A DNA stretch of 64,000 nucleotides from positions 140,124,361-140,188,360 of the forward strand of contig NC_079492.1 in the NCBI RefSeq assembly GCF_020520425.1, written 5' to 3'. The position numbers and the translations under genes are program-made. A model generated the notes under the pieces. It did no database searches. It was not told the origin of the DNA and worked only from the letters and a program-made list of their open reading frames with translations. Shown here in pieces: positions 32,400-44,684 of this stretch. Source of the stretch: Spinacia oleracea (Eukaryota > Streptophyta > Magnoliopsida > Caryophyllales > Amaranthaceae). Within the stretch, counting starts at the first letter, position 1; each line of letters begins with the position of its first letter.

Positions 32400-35306
32400 T
32401 GTAATACCCCGAATTTTTAAAACTCGGTTAATTAGGCTTAATTATTTTTATTTAGCTTAAAATCGTTTTAAATCCTAATTTCGAACTTTATTTTAATTAA
32501 CGAAGTTTTATTTCGCTTGAATTTTTAATATTGCTACACGATTTATTTATTTTCAATTTATAATTTAACTTTCATATTTACGAGCTTAACGAACCTTTTT
32601 TTTTAAAATTTTAATTATTTTCGGATTTCTAAATTTATTTTATTCAGAAACTAAATTAATTATTTAACGTTCTTATTTTTATTCGGAAACTAAATTTATT
32701 TTTCGTTAACGATATTTTATAAAGAATTATTTTAGCTAAACATTTCTATTTTTAGTAGTTTCCTAAATAGCAATTATAATTCAGAAATTTGCCTAACTAG
32801 TGAAAATTACGAAAATGCCCTTTTAAAGCCAAAATGCCATTTTTCTTCTTCTCTCTTTGCTCTCCACGTAGAAAGCAAGAATGAAGCGGTTTCTTCATTC
32901 CTCTCCTTCCCTCAATTCAGTCTTAATTCATTGCCTTGCTCCCCAAGGATTTCCCTTTTCACCCACTCTACTTGTTAATAATCAGCCATTCTTTTCCATT
33001 TTCCTCAACCAAAAATCAGAAATCAAAGAAAAACCAAACCCACTTCAACTCCTTTGTTTCCTGCAATTTCGAACCACCAACAGCCACCACCGTGCCAACC
33101 ACCATCACCACCTACTGAACATCATCACCGCAGACACCAACACCACAACCGCACGCACCACCCTTGCCTCCCTTGCTCTTCGCGCATCCCCTGCCTCCCT
33201 CCTCCCTCTTCCTTCCCCTGCTTCACTGCACTACACCCGCACCCACCAACGCAGCACCACCACCTGCAGCCACCACTACCACCATCTCCTCACCTCGCTA
33301 CAACCATCACTCAATCACCCGACCACCCAGAACCACCGCACACCCACCGTAGCCCCTGCCTCCCCTCCTTCGAACTCCCCTGCCTCTTCCTCTCTTTACC
33401 TCGCTGCACACCAACGCCACACACACCACCACCACTGTCCACCCTCACCACCTTATTCATTGACCTCCGCCGCCCACAATTCCCGGCGAGCTGTTATTGC
33501 GCCGCCCAAAACTGACCGCAGACACCCCAAACTCCCCTGCTTTTCCGATCCTTTTCGCCTCCCTCTCCTTCGCGACGCGCCGCCGTGAAGCCCCCCACTA
33601 CCACCTTCGCCTTCACCGGCGTAGCCCGACGGCATAAAGCCGCCCATCTCAGTCGCCGTCCTCTCCTCTCCTCCTCCTCCTCTCCTTCGTGCTCCCCTGT
33701 TTCGCACTCCCTCCCCTATTTGGTCGACTTCCAGGAACCAGAAACCAAAAATACGTTTTTGTTTTAGCAAATCCAAAACAAAAAGGGTTGGGCCCAATTT
33801 TAATATTTGGGTTTTGATAAGCTCATTTCCTATTGTTATTTTCAGATTTATGAATTTACCTTCCATGTTTTTCTAAATAAATTTGATAAAGTATTTTAAT
33901 ATATATTTATATAATTATTTACTAATAAAATTGTTTATTATTTTTCAGGTTTAAATTATCAATTTTACTAATATAATGTTACTAGTAGTATTTATTAAAA
34001 TCGAATTTATATCATATTTTCATGTAAAACGATTTTATGAAATATATAAATGCATTTTCGATTAAAATTTCGTTTAATAATAATGTTTTCATTAAATTTC
34101 GAAATTTTACTTTTATTAAAATTCGTTATTTATAAACTCATTACTTATAAAATTTATTATTTACAAAATATCGATTTTAGATTATTTATCGTTTTAGTGC
34201 TAACTCAATAAATTAATATTCTGAAAGAAACCGGACTTGGAGCTCAGGAAGAACGATCCATCAGACGGGACTACGTTGAGGTAACGGCTATTGCTAGTAC
34301 CCGCAATCCCCTTATAAATGTATTATGAAAATATGACGTTATGATTGAATTTATGAATTAAATGTTTTGATGTGTTTTATGGATTGTGGGATGAAATATG
34401 ATTTGATTGAATTGTTTCCTATAATATGATTTGATTGAGTTTTCTCATAAAATGATGTTTATGCAATGCTATGAAAGTAATGATATTTTTATTGATCCCA
34501 GGATCAAAATGATGATTTATGATATAAAATGAGTTATGTTATTTCAATTGAAATACAAGCCAAGGCTTGGTAAAAATTACATATAACATGATAAATGAAA
34601 GTGAAAGACCTGGTTTGTCTGGCGGTATATAAACTACCATCTTCCTATCTATCGGTCATGCATGCACCACGGACACCTGTCCACCCATGGATTACGAGCC
34701 CAGGCTCCCATGGTTTATGAGCCCAGGCTCAGGGCCCAGGCCCATGTTACGATGATGAGCCCAGGCTCAGGGCCCAGGCCCAGTGGAGAATTCCTTCACG
34801 GTTCGTACTTGCCGACAACTAGCATGTTAATTAAAAGTTTATGAATGACGTTTTTCATTAAAAGTTTATGAATGAATTAAATATGATGTTTTATTAAATG
34901 TTTTACCCATTCTATTCTCCCTGTGTTATTAAATAAAATGAGTTGAAATGAATTTACGTTGCTAGGGTAGTCGTTACTGAGTCTTCGGCTCACCGTTTTG
35001 TTTTCCATTTTAGGTACTGCGGGGATCGATGGAAACGAGTAGAGGCGAGGAATTTCACTTTAATAAAATTTACCTAGTTCATGTTTAATGTTTTAATAGT
35101 TTAATTAAAGACTTTTAGTAATTTATGTACTTGTATTTTGGGAATATAAAGGATTATTATATTAAATTGGAGGTTTTTATGGCTTATGTATAATGTTGCC
35201 TTGTAATTTCCAAAAGGGAATTACGGCAGGTAATGTCCCGACCAAATTAGGTTAATTCCGCTGCTAATTATGCTTTAATAAGTGATTTAGAGGTCGGGGC
35301 GTTACA
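32400..35306 (+). repeat. 5' LTR (2907 bp)
   Basis: Direct repeat of 38303-41210. It is AT-rich at both ends, with a CT/CAC-rich GC-rich block at 33090-33720 and a short GAGCCCAGGCTCAGGGCCCA repeat at about 34697-34783. Differences seen from the 3' LTR: T9 versus T10 at about 32597, C/T in CCTCCCCT(C/T)CTTTCG near 33368, T/C near 33653, and G/A near 34287. Confidence 0.95.
32881..33588 (+). other. 235-codon open frame within the 5' LTR, unknown
   Basis: ATG (context AAGCAAGAATGAAG) to TGA. It encodes a Pro/Thr/His/Ser-rich, low-complexity chain rich in NHHHHLL- and TTTTTARTT-like runs. The same frame is open in the 3' LTR (38785-39492), with one residue difference, P to L. No known domain. 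Composition (CCA/CAC/CCT-rich strand) can keep frames open by chance, and overlapping frames on both strands are also open, so coding status is doubtful. Confidence 0.25.
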
Positions 35307-35309
35307 GTT

Positions 35310-35321
35310 TGGTATCAGAGC
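35310..35321 (+). promoter_or_regulatory. primer-binding site (initiator Met tRNA type)
   Basis: TGGTATCAGAGC, 3 bp after the 5' LTR. It is the usual plant LTR-element primer site complementary to the initiator methionine tRNA 3' end and fixes the element as plus-stranded. Confidence 0.9.
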
Positions 35322-35509
35322 AAAGGTTCTGGACCATAAGTGCTAAACCTTACGGGTTTTGCGCATAGTAGAATTCAATAGGCTTGAAGCAAAGAGTTTA
35401 GTTAAAAAGAATACGTTAAAATCATGTTAAGTTAAAATGAAATGAGTGTGAGCGTAGGAACGCACGGGATAAAAGGGATTCATTTTTCATGGTATGTGTG
35501 TTTTCTTGA

Positions 35510-36075
35510 TTGAATATGTTATGCGAAATATCGATTATCAAGGTTGCTAACGATGCCACGAACGAAGCTCACATCAAGCACAACATTCACGATGACGTCG
35601 TCCACAATGATGTTTCCCATGACGATTTCTATGACGACCAATCTATAAGAGACCACAAGGAGATGATGGAACGATTAGGAACTACACGTACGTTGTCAAC
35701 TGAAATGGTCAAAGATTCTCGGAAAACGAAAGTTACTAATACAAACGGAAATGCGTCACTATTTAAAGAAGTTTTCACCTTTGAATTCACCAATCTATGA
35801 TCGCAAGCCGATTCGATGGAATTTGAAGACTACTCGAGACTTTCGAAATGCTCTAACGAATGGAATTTAATATCGTGCTAAAACGAATACTTGTTATCAA
35901 TGTCGAGGAAAAGATCATTTCGTTAAAAATTGTCCTAAACCACCGACCAATCATGAACGAAACAACAACAATGCTAAATCCATCACGCCCGTCAACATAC
36001 GTAAGAGATTACATGATAAAGGACAAAAATGACGCCAACGCTGATATTATTCTGATTTGCTCTCTCTCGCTTTAG
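35510..36075 (+). pseudogene. degenerate gag fragment with CCHC zinc knuckle
   Basis: 35892-35933 encodes CYQCRGKDHFVKNC, a perfect CX2CX4HX4C nucleocapsid knuckle, followed by PKPP. The preceding 300 bp (35510-35800) is open but acidic and His/Asp-rich, without a recognisable gag core. The knuckle lies in another frame and is separated by a stop (at about 35869). It is a remnant, probably not translated as a full gag. Confidence 0.6.
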
Positions 36076-38290
36076 AATCGAACTTCCCTTGATTTCATGT
36101 TTATTGTCACATGTCATGTTATGAGTTTCCTACCCTAAATAGACTAGGAAAAGTTTAAAGCATCACTATGTCCTTGGAGAAGTCAAGTTAAGCACGGTTC
36201 GAACTCAAAGAATTTGTGGATATGAATTGTTTTGAGGAATTTGTATGGTTATGAAATCTGTAAGGATAGAATAGTACCAAACGAGACCAAGGATCACTAA
36301 TTAAGTTGAGGTTATTTTAGATTTAAAGTGTTCAAGTTGTGAATGATATTGATTCTAGGGTTACCTCCCGTGTTATTCATGGTGAATATATATTGATGTT
36401 TATAAGTACAAAAGTCTATTATCTAGAAGATGATTGGTATGCCTTATGCCTCTATTACGGAAGCTAAGAAGTTATACAGAAAAGTTATGAACCCAACATG
36501 AGTTATGATAAAAGACCCATTTGAGTTGACACATGAATAAGATCTTGAGAATTTTACCAAAAGAAGAATTAATGTACCAGTAAGGTTAAAAGGCAGAGTA
36601 TAGAGAGAAGCATGAGTTTGTATCTTATAAGTGGTGAAGCACCAATTAAATCAAGGTTATTCAAGGTTTAAAGCGTGCGAGTATAATTGATTTTTGAGTT
36701 ACTATTCCGCACCCTTTATAATGATTGTTCTATGGTTTTAAGTACCTAAGTGTATTTTCAGATATGTTAAGGAAGCTAAGCTAGAATTTTAAAGTTATGT
36801 GAGAATATTATGCGAAACCACACATGATTAAGGTTACACATGAAGTTCTGAGAATTATAAAAGAAGTTATCAAGAATTAGTTTTTCAGTAAGGTTGATGG
36901 TATTCTTGGTTTACCTTTCCGCATCATTTATAAGGATTGTTTTTGTGTAGTTATCTGAAAGGACGCTTGATTATCTCCATAAAAGAAAAGCTGAACTAGA
37001 GAATGTAAGGTTTTGCAAAAATGTTGTGAGGAAAAGTATGATTTATAGTGAGGACATGAAATTGAGTTTGCATATAAAGCATTAAAATAAGTTATCGAGA
37101 ATTCTGTCTATCAGGTTGATGATATTAATGAATGTTATGAAATTCGAAGAGAGTTATGAATGATTGAGGAATGAAATGGAGTTGAGAATAGAAATTGACA
37201 AAATGACATATCTGTAAAACCAGGTAGTATGAACTAAGTTTTCTAGAAGCTAGATTGTTTATGATAAAGGCATGCTTGATGGCTTAGCACTCTCCGCAAA
37301 ATACGAGATTTTTTCGACCTAAGGATAAGTAACCAAGTCGTATGTCTAACGATATATTTCTAGTCACGTAATTGAATTCGAACCCCTGCAACGAACGTAG
37401 TTAACGAAGTCACTCAACATAGACGAAAGACCGGAGATCGAAATCAAAAATAATCGAATAATGAAAGTCAACGACAAAGATTTCTGCAGCAAAGGAGCCA
37501 ATAGCAAATGAAAGTGAAATGTCTCTAATTATTCGCCCATGAACGATATGATGTATGAATGACTATGTTTTCTATGAATGATTATGTTATGGTCAACCAT
37601 GATCGTGTGTTAGATCAAATGATTATGAATGTTATGCTTAGTTTGAATTTTCATATGAATTATGTCTCTATGATATGGATTATGTTTGTGCTGACATGAT
37701 TGTACTGGTAATCTAATTGTTATTCATGGATGCCGCCTCCGATGGAAGTTCTCCTGAGCTCAGAGTACGAGATTGATATAATAAACAACTTTTACAAATT
37801 ATTTGAGTATTACAAATAATAGATAAATATTTATTTTAATTATGTACACATATATTTTCAGAATTATAAGTTGCATTAAAAGTTACTATTTTGGTAGGAA
37901 ATATTTTCAAACAAGATCTCGCAAAGTAAAATAGGAGCCTAATCTATGCTAACGAGTTTGCCCCTTTTATGTTCCTTGCTCCTCGATCCTATTTTATGAA
38001 GTAAAGTGGAGATACGAAAGACGATGGCGGAATGTAATTGACCTTAATGACGATTAAGGATCAATATATAAATCTTGCCCCTTTTGTACTCCTTACTCTT
38101 CGATTCTAGGTCTCGAGTTGAAGCGAAGTCCTAAAAGATGATGGCGGAATGAAAGCTAGACATTGTCAGAATTGAAATTGTGAGATCTTGGTATTAAAAT
38201 AAAACATCATACTTTAATTCAAGCGTTTTCAATTTTCAACAAACATTTTATAAATCTAATTTTCAAGTTTCGAGGACGAAACTTTTTCTA
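36076..38290 (+). other. internal region of the LTR element, no coding seen
   Basis: About 2.2 kb with frequent stops in all frames and loosely repeated words such as GGTTGATGATATTAATG and AAGTTATGAGAAT. No polymerase motifs (YxDD, integrase HHCC or DDE) could be read. Near-duplicates at about 37925-37990 and 38065-38140 (GCCCCTTTTGTACTCCTTRCT type) form a short direct repeat. Confidence 0.6.
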
Positions 38291-38302
38291 AGGAGGTAAG
38301 AA

Positions 38303-41210
38303 TGTAATACCCCGAATTTTTAAAACTCGGTTAATTAGGCTTAATTATTTTTATTTAGCTTAAAATCGTTTTAAATCCTAATTTCGAACTTTATTTTAAT
38401 TAACGAAGTTTTATTTCGCTTGAATTTTTAATATTGCTACACGATTTATTTATTTTCAATTTATAATTTAACTTTCATATTTACGAGCTTAACGAACCTT
38501 TTTTTTTTAAAATTTTAATTATTTTCGGATTTCTAAATTTATTTTATTCAGAAACTAAATTAATTATTTAACGTTCTTATTTTTATTCGGAAACTAAATT
38601 TATTTTTCGTTAACGATATTTTATAAAGAATTATTTTAGCTAAACATTTCTATTTTTAGTAGTTTCCTAAATAGCAATTATAATTCAGAAATTTGCCTAA
38701 CTAGTGAAAATTACGAAAATGCCCTTTTAAAGCCAAAATGCCATTTTTCTTCTTCTCTCTTTGCTCTCCACGTAGAAAGCAAGAATGAAGCGGTTTCTTC
38801 ATTCCTCTCCTTCCCTCAATTCAGTCTTAATTCATTGCCTTGCTCCCCAAGGATTTCCCTTTTCACCCACTCTACTTGTTAATAATCAGCCATTCTTTTC
38901 CATTTTCCTCAACCAAAAATCAGAAATCAAAGAAAAACCAAACCCACTTCAACTCCTTTGTTTCCTGCAATTTCGAACCACCAACAGCCACCACCGTGCC
39001 AACCACCATCACCACCTACTGAACATCATCACCGCAGACACCAACACCACAACCGCACGCACCACCCTTGCCTCCCTTGCTCTTCGCGCATCCCCTGCCT
39101 CCCTCCTCCCTCTTCCTTCCCCTGCTTCACTGCACTACACCCGCACCCACCAACGCAGCACCACCACCTGCAGCCACCACTACCACCATCTCCTCACCTC
39201 GCTACAACCATCACTCAATCACCCGACCACCCAGAACCACCGCACACCCACCGTAGCCCCTGCCTCCCCTCTTTCGAACTCCCCTGCCTCTTCCTCTCTT
39301 TACCTCGCTGCACACCAACGCCACACACACCACCACCACTGTCCACCCTCACCACCTTATTCATTGACCTCCGCCGCCCACAATTCCCGGCGAGCTGTTA
39401 TTGCGCCGCCCAAAACTGACCGCAGACACCCCAAACTCCCCTGCTTTTCCGATCCTTTTCGCCTCCCTCTCCTTCGCGACGCGCCGCCGTGAAGCCCCCC
39501 ACTACCACCTTCGCCTTCACCGGCGTAGCCCGACGGCATAAAGCCGCCCATCTCAGCCGCCGTCCTCTCCTCTCCTCCTCCTCCTCTCCTTCGTGCTCCC
39601 CTGTTTCGCACTCCCTCCCCTATTTGGTCGACTTCCAGGAACCAGAAACCAAAAATACGTTTTTGTTTTAGCAAATCCAAAACAAAAAGGGTTGGGCCCA
39701 ATTTTAATATTTGGGTTTTGATAAGCTCATTTCCTATTGTTATTTTCAGATTTATGAATTTACCTTCCATGTTTTTCTAAATAAATTTGATAAAGTATTT
39801 TAATATATATTTATATAATTATTTACTAATAAAATTGTTTATTATTTTTCAGGTTTAAATTATCAATTTTACTAATATAATGTTACTAGTAGTATTTATT
39901 AAAATCGAATTTATATCATATTTTCATGTAAAACGATTTTATGAAATATATAAATGCATTTTCGATTAAAATTTCGTTTAATAATAATGTTTTCATTAAA
40001 TTTCGAAATTTTACTTTTATTAAAATTCGTTATTTATAAACTCATTACTTATAAAATTTATTATTTACAAAATATCGATTTTAGATTATTTATCGTTTTA
40101 GTGCTAACTCAATAAATTAATATTCTGAAAGAAACCGGACTTGGAGCTCAGGAAGAACGATCCATCAGACGGGACTACGTTGAGGTAACGACTATTGCTA
40201 GTACCCGCAATCCCCTTATAAATGTATTATGAAAATATGACGTTATGATTGAATTTATGAATTAAATGTTTTGATGTGTTTTATGGATTGTGGGATGAAA
40301 TATGATTTGATTGAATTGTTTCCTATAATATGATTTGATTGAGTTTTCTCATAAAATGATGTTTATGCAATGCTATGAAAGTAATGATATTTTTATTGAT
40401 CCCAGGATCAAAATGATGATTTATGATATAAAATGAGTTATGTTATTTCAATTGAAATACAAGCCAAGGCTTGGTAAAAATTACATATAACATGATAAAT
40501 GAAAGTGAAAGACCTGGTTTGTCTGGCGGTATATAAACTACCATCTTCCTATCTATCGGTCATGCATGCACCACGGACACCTGTCCACCCATGGATTACG
40601 AGCCCAGGCTCCCATGGTTTATGAGCCCAGGCTCAGGGCCCAGGCCCATGTTACGATGATGAGCCCAGGCTCAGGGCCCAGGCCCAGTGGAGAATTCCTT
40701 CACGGTTCGTACTTGCCGACAACTAGCATGTTAATTAAAAGTTTATGAATGACGTTTTTCATTAAAAGTTTATGAATGAATTAAATATGATGTTTTATTA
40801 AATGTTTTACCCATTCTATTCTCCCTGTGTTATTAAATAAAATGAGTTGAAATGAATTTACGTTGCTAGGGTAGTCGTTACTGAGTCTTCGGCTCACCGT
40901 TTTGTTTTCCATTTTAGGTACTGCGGGGATCGATGGAAACGAGTAGAGGCGAGGAATTTCACTTTAATAAAATTTACCTAGTTCATGTTTAATGTTTTAA
41001 TAGTTTAATTAAAGACTTTTAGTAATTTATGTACTTGTATTTTGGGAATATAAAGGATTATTATATTAAATTGGAGGTTTTTATGGCTTATGTATAATGT
41101 TGCCTTGTAATTTCCAAAAGGGAATTACGGCAGGTAATGTCCCGACCAAATTAGGTTAATTCCGCTGCTAATTATGCTTTAATAAGTGATTTAGAGGTCG
41201 GGGCGTTACA
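38303..41210 (+). repeat. 3' LTR (2908 bp)
   Basis: Near-perfect copy of the 5' LTR, followed by the TSD AAAAT. A purine-rich tract AAGGAGGTAAGAA (38290-38302) immediately precedes it and fits a polypurine tract. Confidence 0.95.
38785..39492 (+). other. 235-codon open frame within the 3' LTR, unknown
   Basis: Copy of the frame at 32881-33588. A single C-to-T change (CCT to CTT) alters one residue and the frame stays open. The same doubts apply. Confidence 0.25.
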
Positions 41211-42266
41211 AAAATCTACTACTCCGTAAGAAGCTAAAATAATCGAATTAGAAATTAATCCGTATGGGCTAAACCAAATTTATGAATATGAGGTGCAAAG
41301 TAAACCGTAATTTGCTTAGTAATTTGTAGCAAAGGAGCTAATTAATATTTTCTCTAGTATAATTCAGTATTAATTGCAATTCTTGGCAACTTGGCATCCT
41401 AGGCACAAATGGTGGTATAATTAATACGTATTTGCTCTATGTTGATGATTTAGCAATCCACCTCAGCTGGGTGGACGACCCAGTGGGTCGTTGTAGTCTT
41501 CTCTTACATGGGTGGGGTTTTTAATACATTTTAAATTAATATAGTACATGAGAAAGTGGGGACCTTAGTAGCCAAAATTAGAAATATGACTATAATTTTG
41601 GGACGGAGGGAGTATTTTGGTAAAAGTTCCATGATTGAGAGTGTTTTTATGGGGGATATATGAGAAAAAATAGATGATTGTTTATTAATAAAGTACAATA
41701 TGGGGATGAAAAAGGAAAAAAGTGTAGATTGTATAAAAAAAACAATAATTATATATGAACAAGTACGTGGGAAAAATGTATGTCCCAAATAGAAAGATGA
41801 CAAGTATTTAGGAACACCAAATTAGAAATAAAAGACACTTAATATGGATTGCACTTATCATTGTCTTTGTGCCACATTATTAAAAAAGAAAAAGTAATAA
41901 ATTATATGTTCTATAGTACTTCGTACATATTTATAATTAGCACGTTTATATATCTAGCTATTACATTATACTAAAACAGACACCAGGAGTGATTCATGTA
42001 ACTTCCTGGTTTAAAATTTTCTCCTGAAAAATCTCTATTTTATTTTTTTTTCTTAATTTTTAATGTATGGAAGAAAATTATTTATTTGTATTAGGAAATA
42101 ATATATGTCACATAATAATTTTCTAAAATTTTCTTTGGTAATACTTTAATCAAATCTTTACATTAATAATGAAAAATATATTTAGTCAATATTTTGGTTA
42201 ATCAACATATTAGTATATCGAATATTTTGTTCAAATTAGCGTATCAAACATATAAAATATGTAATA

Positions 42267-42549
42267 CTCCCTCCGTCCCAAATTACTCGTTACACTTACC
42301 TTTGCACAAAGTTTAGGTGATAAGTGGTTGTTTGTTTATCAATTGTTATTTTATTGAAAAAGTAGATGTGATAGGAATTAGTGAGATATTTTTTTAATTG
42401 AATGAGAGAGGGTGTCGGGACAAAAAAAATTAGTGGGAAGAGAGAGGACAATGTAATAATTGTGGGGTCATTCCTAATTTAGAAGTGTAACAACTAATCT
42501 GGAACGAACGAAAAAGGAAAGTGTAACAACTAATCTGGGACGGCAAGAG
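42267..42549. mobile_element. Stowaway-type MITE
   Basis: Ends CTCCCTCCGTCCCAAATTAC and (reverse complement) CTCTTGCCGTCCCAGATTAG are flanked by TA. A partial internal duplication of the right end (GTGTAACAACTAATCTGGGA occurs twice at about 42485 and 42521). Confidence 0.75.
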
Positions 42550-43377
42550 TATATAGTAGGACGGAAATTGCATATTCCGTATTAAATGGATTTGATGATT
42601 ATGTTCAAGATTTATTATTATGAATTAACTTTTGGGAGATAACTATTTCAGTCAGATATATTAATGAGTGCTCCCTGGGTATTTATTTAAGGGATACACT
42701 TGCCTTTTTCGGCCGTATTTTTTAAAGAGATATACTTGCCAGTTTTAGTAACTTATCAACCCCACCATCTAATTAAATAATTTATCTAATATATCCTATA
42801 TCCCACCATCTTATTGAACAAATAATTCCAGAACTACACCCCACCTCTCACCCCCTAAATGACATGGTCCTCACTTGTTTTACCTATGAAAATATTTACC
42901 TAACCCCACTTATTTTATTACTTTATTTCATTAAATTTTTCTTCTTAATACCCGTGTCCTCAAATAATTTTCGGATTTTTCATGAAATGACCCCGATGTT
43001 TGCGGTAATGCACCAAATACCCCTAATGTTTCCCGAATGCACCAAATACCCACGAGGTTTAAAACAATATCATCAAATGCCCTTAACGAGCATTTTTCGT
43101 CCATTCCGTTAAGTCTCCATTAGCGTGAATTTACTTTTTTACCCTTACTCAACCATTTTCTCTATTAATCCTAATAATAACACTTAATTATATTAGTTAA
43201 ACCCCAAAAAATTAATTAACTCAAAAAAAATACCCAAAACTTTTGTTTGGGCTCTTCTTCTTCCCTTCACGCCATCAATCATCGTCATCTTCTTCTTTCC
43301 TTTTTCTTCTTTTTCCACCACCACCATCTCTAATTCTCTGCAATCTATTGCAAAACCCAGATTATTGCAAACCAAAA

Positions 43378-43569
43378 TTATTTCAAGAAACCGGAAGAAA
43401 CTGACTCCCCCTTTGACTCGTAAGAAGCAGCTTCTCTGAGAGATGGGAAGCTCTGGGTGTTTATTTTGGCGGCGGTTGCAGCTGCGGTGGCTTCATTTTC
43501 TCTCTCCTCGGCTTCTTCTCGTTCGGCTTTGGCGGCCCAAAAGCCGACACCACCCCAAGGTTTTGACAT
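43378..43569 (-). pseudogene. captured eIF4B N-terminal fragment
   Basis: The minus-strand frame reads MSKPWGGVGFWAAKAEREEA, then QSFPSLREAA. Plant eIF4B proteins start with a SKPWGG-x-G-x-WA-x-x-x-ERAEAEE block and continue with QSFPSLKEA, so the match is specific. Upstream is an intron-like acceptor (AATTGCAG|GAAG at about 43587). After LREAA the frame leaves the eIF4B pattern and stops at 43378, so only the first coding exon, or part of it, was captured. eIF4B normally assists the eIF4A helicase in translation initiation; this piece cannot. Confidence 0.65.
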
Positions 43570-43644
43570 CTCTTTCACAACTTCCTGCAATTCAATTAAA
43601 CAAATAACTGAATTCAACAGTAATGGGGTTAGGGTAATGAAATA

Positions 43645-43920
43645 CTCCCTCCGTATTTATTTAAGAGATACACTTGGCCGGGCACGGGTATTAAGAAAAA
43701 GAATTGAATGAAATAAATTAATAAAACAAGTGGGGTTGAGTAGATATTTTAATAAGAAAAACAAGTGGGGACCATGTAATTTTATGGAGTGGGGGTGGGG
43801 TATAGATATATTATTTAATTAGATGGTGGGGTTGATAAGTTACTAAAAATGGCAAGTGTATCTCTTAAATAAATACGGTCGGAAAAGACAAGTGTATCCC
43901 TTAAATAAATACAGAGGGAG
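43645..43920. mobile_element. Stowaway-like MITE nested in the Pack-MULE
   Basis: Ends CTCCCTCCGTATTTATTTAA and TTAAATAAATACAGAGGGAG are flanked by TA. A duplicated AAGTGTATC(T/C)CTTAAATAAA lies at its right end. Related pieces lie at 42668-42960 and 11940-12015. Confidence 0.82.
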
Positions 43921-43954
43921 TAGGAGAGAGAAATTACGGAAAGAGAGGTATTCA

Positions 43955-44189
43955 AAGAGATGGCAAAAATGAATTTGGGGTGGAGGAGAATGCGACTGCA
44001 GATGTCATTCCAAGAGAAGCTAACACATGCGGCAGATGCGAAGGATTCAACCGGAAGTTTTGTGAGGACGGTCAACAGAAGATAATCGTCGACCTGAGAT
44101 ATTGCCGCAACGCCACGTCGCCGCCCCAAACCACAAAATGAGCCGACACCACTACAAAGCTTGACTTTAATTGTGTAATTGATTGTCAC
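43955..44189 (-). pseudogene. captured F-box domain fragment
   Basis: The minus-strand frame contains VDDYLLLTVLTKLPVESFAS, then ACVSFSWNDICSRILLHPKF, a recognisable F-box helix pattern (LP, ACV, W). The VESFASAACVS-x-SWN-x-ICSR wording recalls F-box proteins of the At5g63520 type (from memory). The frame then enters the MITE at 43920. It is unrelated in sequence to the intact F-box gene at 47759-48907. Confidence 0.6.
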
Positions 44190-44684
44190 ATCCTTAGTGC
44201 GAGGAATCTTTAGACTATCATACTTCCCCCAAAATTATATCATTTTGTGATATAATTTGCCCCCAAATTGCAGTGGTTTCACAATTCAATTGATTTTAGG
44301 GATTTGGGTATTTTGAGATGAAGACCAACTTACAATATTCCATGGATGTGAGGAGAGAGAAATTAAGAGTGAAGGCCAAGGGAAAGGAGGAGAGAAAAAG
44401 ACAGTCATGGTGCTGCCATTGAAAAACCAAAGAAAAGAGTAAAAAGAAAAAAAAAAGGGAAAACAAATAAAAAAATTATTGTTAACCGAAAACTTAACAT
44501 AATGGATGGAAAATGCTCGTTAAGGGCATTTGATAATATTGTTTTAAATCTCGTGGGTATTTGGTACATTCGGAAAACATTAGGGATATTTGGTGCATTA
44601 ACGCAAACCTTGAAATCATTTCATAAAAAATCCGAATAATTTTAAAATCTCCGTGCATACACGTGGTCGAATCTACTTTTTCAA

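Larger units (their letters stand above)
32400..41210 (+). mobile_element. complete non-autonomous Gypsy-type LTR retrotransposon, very young
   Basis: The 8811-bp element has a TSD AAAAT exact at 32395-32399 and 41211-41215. The LTRs are 2907 and 2908 bp, both TGTAATACCCCG...GGGGCGTTACA. The primer-binding site TGGTATCAGAGC (initiator Met type) lies 3 bp after the 5' LTR, and a purine tract precedes the 3' LTR. The internal region is only 3.0 kb. It keeps a gag-like zinc knuckle but no protease, reverse transcriptase, RNase H or integrase frame, so it depends on a partner. Long LTRs, this terminus and this primer site suggest a Tekay/Del-like chromovirus derivative (inference). I saw only three substitutions and one poly-T length change between the LTRs. 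Confidence 0.93.
42966..44640 (-). mobile_element. Pack-MULE-like element with captured gene fragments
   Basis: Long inverted arms of about 150 bp bound it. The left arm contains AAATGCCCTTAACGAGCATTT. The right arm in reverse complement starts TCGGATTTTTTATGAAATG and contains the same block. Between them lie, on the minus strand, an F-box fragment (44189-43955) and the N-terminus of an eIF4B-like protein (43569-43378), with a Stowaway-like MITE (43645-43920) inserted between the two. There is no transposase. The 9-bp TSD is not resolved because the outer TIR bases are ambiguous (AATAATTTT occurs on both sides). The left flank is a truncated MITE (about 42668-42960) of the same family as the internal one. 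Confidence 0.7.

Noticed and set aside
33453..33866. 137-codon minus-strand frame in the 5' LTR (copy at 39357-39770)
   Set aside because: Antisense to the CT-rich LTR block. Gly/Arg/Glu-rich low complexity and no domain.
35510..35800. Complete gag gene of the LTR element
   Set aside because: The open frame lacks a gag core, and the zinc knuckle lies in another frame beyond a stop.
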